From: JAAYJM01 sp964498585
Lineage (GTDB): Bacteria; Bacteroidota; Ignavibacteria; Kapaibacteriales; UBA2268
NCBI GenBank assembly: GCA_964498585.1
Contig: CAZCHH010000086.1
Span: 1-9,947 of the forward strand
Direction of reading: 5' to 3'
Length of the DNA: 9,947 nucleotides
Shown: positions 6,615 to 9,947 of the stretch, one piece after another
How positions within the stretch are numbered: the stretch's first letter is position 1
How the letters are laid out: every line of letters starts with the position of its first letter
Notes under the pieces: model-generated
Database searches by the model: none
What the model was told of the DNA's origin: nothing
Seen by the model: only the letters and a program-made list of their open reading frames with translations
Program-made: the position numbers and the translations under genes

Positions 6615-8213
6615 ATGAAACATTTATCTTTACTATTATTTGTATTTTGTTTAATTTTTGTTTTTTATTCGAATACAAATGCAGACCCAAAATATTCCAT
6701 AGGTGTTGGAGGTGGTCTTTCATTCGGCATAAACGAGTCGGTGGACAGACCATTTGACCCACAGATAAGATTACTGTTCTTGCATACTTATGATGATGAT
6801 TTTTGGGGAGAGGCAGGATTTAGCTATATAAAAAATAGTGGTTCAAATCCAGATTTAAATGGATATTCCGATTACAAAACGACAATGCTTAGCTTAGATT
6901 ATCGTTTACGTTGGAATTTGTTAAAATTTGATAGTTTTACTATTTTCCCCTTTGTTGGAGTTGGTGGGCTTTATTGGAAAAATGATGAATATCAGAAATC
7001 TGAAGCACAAGATGCCGATGATAATGGTTTTGGAGTTACTTTCCCAATGGGTTTGGGTTTCCATCTTCAATTGGATAATAACTGGGGACTTGAACTTACA
7101 GCTCACGGAAATTTAACTCCTTCAGATAAACTTAATCCACCGCTTGATGACCAAATTGATGGCTTTTGGGGTGGTTTACTCTCTGTAGTATATACTTTTG
7201 GACCTGATGAAGGCGATAAAGATGGAGATGGACTATCCAATTCATATGAAAAATCAATTGGTACTGACCCAAATAATCCAGATACTGATGGCGATGGTTT
7301 AAAAGATGGGGAAGAGGTTAACACATATAATACTGACCCATTGCGTCCCGATACTGATAGCGATGGACTCAGCGATGGTGACGAAGTCCTTAGATATAAA
7401 ACTAATCCACTTAAAGCTGATACCGATGGTGACAGACTTAGCGATGGCGAAGAAGTCTTGCAATACAAAACCGACCCACTTAAAGCTGATACCGATGGCG
7501 ATGGACTCAGTGATGGCGAAGAAGTTTTGCAATACAAAACCGACCCACTCAAAGCTGACACCGATGGCGATGGACTCAAAGATGGCGAAGAAGTTCAGAG
7601 ATATAAGACTGACCCACTTAAAGCTGATACAGACGGCGATGAACTCAGTGATGGCGAAGAAGTCCAGAGATATAAGACTGACCCGTTAAAAATCGATACT
7701 GACGGCGATGGTTTGAAAGATGGCGAAGAAGTTACTAAATATAAGACTGACCCAACTAAATCAGATACTGATGAAGGTGGAGTTGATGATGGTACCGAAG
7801 TTGCAAGAAAACAAAATCCACTTGACCCATCTGATGATTTTGGTAAGAAAACTTTAGGTCCTCAAAAAGTCGGTGCTAAGATTGTTTTGGAAGGTGTATT
7901 GTTTGCTACTGGAAAATCTGATATTACTCCAGCTTCTGATTCTATTCTTACTTTAGCTTATGAAACTCTTGTGGCTTATCCAGATATGGAAGTTCGTATA
8001 ACAGGACATACTGATAACGTTGGTAAAAGAGATAAAAATCTTAAGCTTTCAAAAGACAGAGCAGAATCTGTTAAAAACTGGTTAGTTAAACGTGGAATAA
8101 AACCTGAAAGAATTACTACTGAAGGTTACGGCCCTGACAGACCAATTACGTTAAACGATACCCCAGAAAATAAAGCAAAAAACAGAAGAATTGAATTTGA
8201 ACGTATAAAATAA
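6615..8213 (+). CDS. OmpA-family outer-membrane protein with thrombospondin type 3 repeats
   Basis: The 532-residue protein links the outer membrane to peptidoglycan. A signal peptide fills residues 1-23 (hydrophobic core, NTNA end). Residues about 25-195 look like a small outer-membrane beta-barrel, with alternating aromatic strands such as YSIGVGGGLSFGI and FWGGLLSVVYTFG. Residues 201-406 are calcium-binding-type repeats (DTDGDGLSDGEEV, then a YKTDPLKA-like link). Residues about 419-532 are the OmpA C-terminal domain with TGHTDNVG and LSKDRAESV; D467 and R482, 15 residues apart as in known OmpA proteins, are the expected diaminopimelate-binding pair, followed by GYGPDRPI and NRRIEF. GGAG lies 5 bases before the ATG. 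The gene stands alone, with a long upstream gap and a strong terminator after it. Such proteins are usually abundant porin-like or structural proteins; whether the barrel forms a pore is unknown. Confidence 0.93.
   Translation: MKHLSLLLFVFCLIFVFYSNTNADPKYSIGVGGGLSFGINESVDRPFDPQIRLLFLHTYDDDFWGEAGFSYIKNSGSNPDLNGYSDYKTTMLSLDYRLRWNLLKFDSFTIFPFVGVGGLYWKNDEYQKSEAQDADDNGFGVTFPMGLGFHLQLDNNWGLELTAHGNLTPSDKLNPPLDDQIDGFWGGLLSVVYTFGPDEGDKDGDGLSNSYEKSIGTDPNNPDTDGDGLKDGEEVNTYNTDPLRPDTDSDGLSDGDEVLRYKTNPLKADTDGDRLSDGEEVLQYKTDPLKADTDGDGLSDGEEVLQYKTDPLKADTDGDGLKDGEEVQRYKTDPLKADTDGDELSDGEEVQRYKTDPLKIDTDGDGLKDGEEVTKYKTDPTKSDTDEGGVDDGTEVARKQNPLDPSDDFGKKTLGPQKVGAKIVLEGVLFATGKSDITPASDSILTLAYETLVAYPDMEVRITGHTDNVGKRDKNLKLSKDRAESVKNWLVKRGIKPERITTEGYGPDRPITLNDTPENKAKNRRIEFERIK
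7215..7763 (+). repeat. Tandem array of 69-base coding repeats (TSP3-type)
   Basis: The array has one 66-base unit (7215-7280) followed by seven 69-base units starting at 7281, 7350, 7419, 7488, 7557, 7626 and 7695. A degenerate ninth unit begins at 7764 (DTDEGGVDDGTEV). Each unit encodes about 23 residues of the form D-T-D-G-D-G-L-x-D-G-E-E-V plus a linker ending in P-L-K-A. Units 4 and 5 differ at only about seven of 69 bases, which suggests recent duplication. Calcium-ligand positions are altered in three units: DTDSDG in unit 3, DGDRL in unit 4 and DGDEL in unit 7. Confidence 0.95.
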
Positions 8214-8233
8214 ATTTAATTCTATTAGAAGGT

Positions 8234-8276
8234 AAATGGGTTCTGTCAAATAGATGGAGCCCATTTTTTTTATTTT
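8234..8276 (+). terminator. Rho-independent terminator of the OmpA-like gene
   Basis: AAATGGGTTCT (8234-8244) pairs with GGAGCCCATTT (8256-8266), an 11-bp stem with two G-T wobbles and an 11-base loop. It is followed at once by a T-rich tract through 8276. It begins 21 bases after the stop codon, the normal place and form for an intrinsic terminator. Confidence 0.85.
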
Positions 8277-8637
8277 TCGTAATCTCAGAACTCCTGCCAG
8301 CTCTTATTTTCTTATTTTGCAGTCTTGTCATTCCGAATCCCACGATAAAGCAAGTGCTTTATTTAAATGGGTATAACATAACTAAATGTGTCATTCTGAC
8401 GGATGTCAGTTTCTATCTTATTATTGTTCAATGCAATTCAATTTTAGCTATTTCAATGAAGCATTGGGCTTGCCCAAATGTTTCGTGATAAACTCACTTG
8501 CTTTCCCAAGATGGATTCTGGCATACGCCAGAATGTCAAGAAAAGATGTCATTTCTATTTAAATTAATAGTATGTTTTATTAGGGATTTCGGAATGGCAT
8601 TTTATATTTGCTTTATAAATAAGAAATTTGGTATACA
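8277..8637. other. 361-base intergenic region made of palindromic repeat fragments
   Basis: No gene is visible. The region contains a hairpin at 8345-8362 (ATAAAGCA-AG-TGCTTTAT), a small stem at 8464-8477 (TTGGGC-TT-GCCCAA), and a perfect palindrome at 8515-8534 (ATTCTGGC-ATAC-GCCAGAAT). AAAGCAAGTG at 8347-8356 is repeated in inverse as CACTTGCTTT at 8495-8504. TGTCATTCTGA at 8389-8399 recurs exactly at 9926-9936. CATTCCGAATCCC at 8329-8341 is mirrored by GGGATTTCGGAATG at 8583-8596. The pattern is that of several copies of one or two small dispersed palindromic elements, inserted into one another or rearranged. Confidence 0.6.
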
Positions 8638-8639
8638 TT
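8589..8639 (+). repeat. Candidate left inverted repeat of the transposase-like element
   Basis: TCGGAATG (8589-8596) matches the inverse of CATTCCGA at 9833-9840. Further in, ATTTGGTATACATT (8626-8639) matches ATTTGGTCATGCATT, read in inverse from 9796-9810, with one gap and one mismatch. TATAAAT lies between them on both sides. Similarity is patchy and the spacing differs by 7 bases. The outer 8 bases are also part of the local CATTCCGA repeat family, so this may not be a true element end. Confidence 0.35.
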
Positions 8640-9753
8640 AAATTTTTGAGAAATAAGACAAGATGAACATCTGTCTCATAGCAAGTTCAATAGCAATAGC
8701 ATTATTTACCTTACTATTATCATTTGTTTTATTAATATAAGGTAAGTTACCACAGGAAAAATTTTTAAAAGAGGTAAAAGCCGGCACTTTAAGGTATAAC
8801 GAAAGCAAGCTAAATCCAATATTAAGGCGTTTAAGCATACATTCGGCAATCCAGCCATTTATAATTGGGTATGGGTCACATTTTAGCATGTGAAACTTTT
8901 CAAATCTTTTCTGAAATTTGGAAACAAGACCTTCTAAACGATTTTCATAAAGATTTTTAAAATTTGCATTATATCTTTCGTCTAATAAATCAGATAAGCC
9001 ATCTTTAAAAATAAATAAATCTTTCTGAGAAATTTGCTGAAGATAATTATTAAAATTTGGTTTTTTTATAAATTTGTAAGAATTAATAGCGTTTTTATAA
9101 AATTTATCATTAATTTTCACATAATTGTTTAAACTGTCCTGTTCGGTATCTTGTAGAAATCTGTTAATAAAAATTCTGATTGTAGATTTAGGATAAATTA
9201 AATTTATAGCATCTTCAATAATTTTTGAACCATTTGTAAGAAAAGATGGAGCTAAAATCTTTCTTTTTCTCATTCTATTCAAAAGTTTAGTCCAAATATT
9301 ATATTCTCCGTCAACTCCTATTTCAAATCCAAGCACGACAGAAGAAACAGCATCAATAGCCACAGCTAATAGCATAGAATTAGAATTACTTTGATTGCAG
9401 TTGCAAGCAAATTTTTTCCCAAGCAGAAAAATTATTCTACGAAAATGGTTCTTTGCCGATAAATCTAGATATTCTTCCCAACTTGGCAAATATTGAAGAT
9501 AATTACGAATTTTCTGATTTATTCTAAGTGGTGAACTATGATATAACGATACTAATTCGCGACATGTATTTCCTTCCAAATATTTTTCAACAATTTGACA
9601 AAAATCTGGTCTAACAAAATCATTCTTTTCAATAATCCAGGTTTTGTTACAGGAGCGGCATCGTAATCTGTGTTTGCCTGTTGCTGTTGTTCCGTGCTTA
9701 ATTACATTGGAACTATAGCAATAAATGCAATTTGTTTTATATTCTTTTTCCAT
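8638..9753 (-). CDS. Transposase-like protein with N-terminal zinc ribbon
   Basis: The product has 371 residues. The N-terminus is an InsA-type zinc ribbon: C9-x2-C12, then HGTTATGKHRLRC and C32-x2-C35, followed by KTWI, as found before the helix-turn-helix of IS1-, IS1595- and MULE-like transposases. A helix-turn-helix probably spans about 50-90. The segment LLAVAIDAVSSVVLGFEIG (128-146) and TNGSKIIEDAINLIYP (173-188) resemble the RNase H-like core, and NRLEGLVSKFQKRF (271-284) the third catalytic region with E274. However, where relatives have S/T-D-G this protein has N174, and the usual C-x2-H after it is not seen. The frame is intact over the expected length, so it may be a recently inactivated transposase, a domesticated relative, or one I have aligned wrongly. 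The ATG at 9753 opens directly on the zinc ribbon; no ribosome-binding site is seen. The exact insertion-sequence family is uncertain. Confidence 0.7.
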   Translation of the reverse strand: MEKEYKTNCIYCYSSNVIKHGTTATGKHRLRCRSCNKTWIIEKNDFVRPDFCQIVEKYLEGNTCRELVSLYHSSPLRINQKIRNYLQYLPSWEEYLDLSAKNHFRRIIFLLGKKFACNCNQSNSNSMLLAVAIDAVSSVVLGFEIGVDGEYNIWTKLLNRMRKRKILAPSFLTNGSKIIEDAINLIYPKSTIRIFINRFLQDTEQDSLNNYVKINDKFYKNAINSYKFIKKPNFNNYLQQISQKDLFIFKDGLSDLLDERYNANFKNLYENRLEGLVSKFQKRFEKFHMLKCDPYPIINGWIAECMLKRLNIGFSLLSLYLKVPAFTSFKNFSCGNLPYINKTNDNSKVNNAIAIELAMRQMFILSYFSKI

Positions 9754-9795
9754 TATTTTTATTATTGAAAAATTAGTATAATTTTCATTTTAAAT

Positions 9796-9840
9796 AATGC
9801 ATGACCAAATTAATTTATATGCTTTTAAGTTGCATTCCGA
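9796..9840 (-). repeat. Candidate right inverted repeat of the transposase-like element
   Basis: AATGCATGACCAAAT (9796-9810) and CATTCCGA (9833-9840) are the inverse partners of 8626-8639 and 8589-8596. If real, they would bound an element of about 1.25 kb (8589-9840) with the gene inside. No convincing target duplication is visible outside the two ends. Confidence 0.35.
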
Positions 9841-9880
9841 GAGCAAAACTGAATCTCACAAGTAATTGCTACCACAGAGT

Positions 9881-9947
9881 TTGAGATTCCTCACTTCGTT
9901 TACCAATGACATCTTTACGTTTGTCTGTCATTCTGAACGAAGTGAAG
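9881..9947. repeat. Dispersed palindromic repeat, cut by the window end
   Basis: CACTTCGTT (9892-9900) faces AACGAAGTG (9936-9944), and just inside them AATGACA (9905-9911) faces TGTCATT (9926-9932). The copy begins TTGAGATTCCT at 9881, and the matching end probably continues beyond the window. TTGAGATTCCTC also occurs at 6488-6499, and TGTCATTCTGA at 8389-8399. This type of intergenic palindrome is common in genomes of this group. It may act as a bidirectional terminator or as a mobile non-coding element. Confidence 0.6.

Noticed and set aside
7103..7579. Long open frames on the minus strand opposite the repeat array (also 7299-7532) and on the plus strand (7306-7689)
   Set aside because: They arise from the repeated 69-base unit of the OmpA-like gene, give low-complexity serine/proline-rich or lysine-rich products, and have no ribosome-binding site.
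7215..7763. Regular repeats that might suggest a CRISPR array
   Set aside because: The units are 69 bases, contiguous without unique spacers, and in frame with a clear protein repeat.
1..9947. A new defence or biosynthetic system
   Set aside because: The recognised genes are housekeeping, cell-surface or transposase-like. Nothing groups into a coherent unexplained multi-gene module.

Overview
The window looks like part of a low-GC chromosome from the Bacteroidota / Chlorobiota / Ignavibacteriota (FCB) group. The evidence is two minus-strand secreted proteins (one now broken) with type IX secretion (T9SS) C-terminal sorting domains, an OmpA-type outer-membrane protein with thrombospondin type 3 repeats, two TAnnTTTG promoter-like elements of the kind known from Bacteroidota, and small palindromic repeats scattered between genes. 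No lineage can be fixed from the sequence alone, and there are no rRNA or tRNA genes to help.

Left part (1-1850, minus strand). An intact secreted beta-propeller-like protein with a T9SS sorting domain (492-1850) is followed after 2 bases by the remains of a second exported T9SS protein (200-489). The second gene keeps its ribosome-binding site, signal peptide and sorting-domain end but has lost its middle and its reading frame. Between this pseudogene and the window edge are three inverted repeats, one of which may act as the terminator of the pair.

Middle part (2098-6068, plus strand). This is housekeeping: gpmI (phosphoglycerate mutase of glycolysis), a HIT-family nucleotide hydrolase or phosphorylase, rsmA (16S rRNA dimethyladenosine transferase), and an AUR1-like PAP2-family membrane protein. 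HIT, rsmA and PAP2 are packed with an 8-base gap and a 17-base overlap, so they probably form one operon, with a promoter-like element just before HIT. gpmI probably has its own promoter in the divergent region 1851-2097, where there is a hairpin with a TTCG loop.

Right part (6069-9947). A 546-base A/T-rich gap leads to a single-gene unit (6615-8213) encoding an OmpA-family protein: signal peptide, beta-barrel-like N-terminal domain, a tandem array of 22-23-residue calcium-binding-type repeats, and a peptidoglycan-binding C-terminal domain, closed by a clear terminator. After it comes a repeat-rich intergenic stretch, then a minus-strand transposase-like gene (8638-9753) flanked by weak inverted repeats, and finally the start of a palindromic repeat cut by the window edge.

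I do not see a convincing new multi-gene system. The most interesting items are the transposase-like protein, which has an intact frame but seems to lack expected catalytic residues; the decayed T9SS gene; the expanded 69-base repeat array in the OmpA-like gene; and the nested palindromic repeats around 8326-8599.
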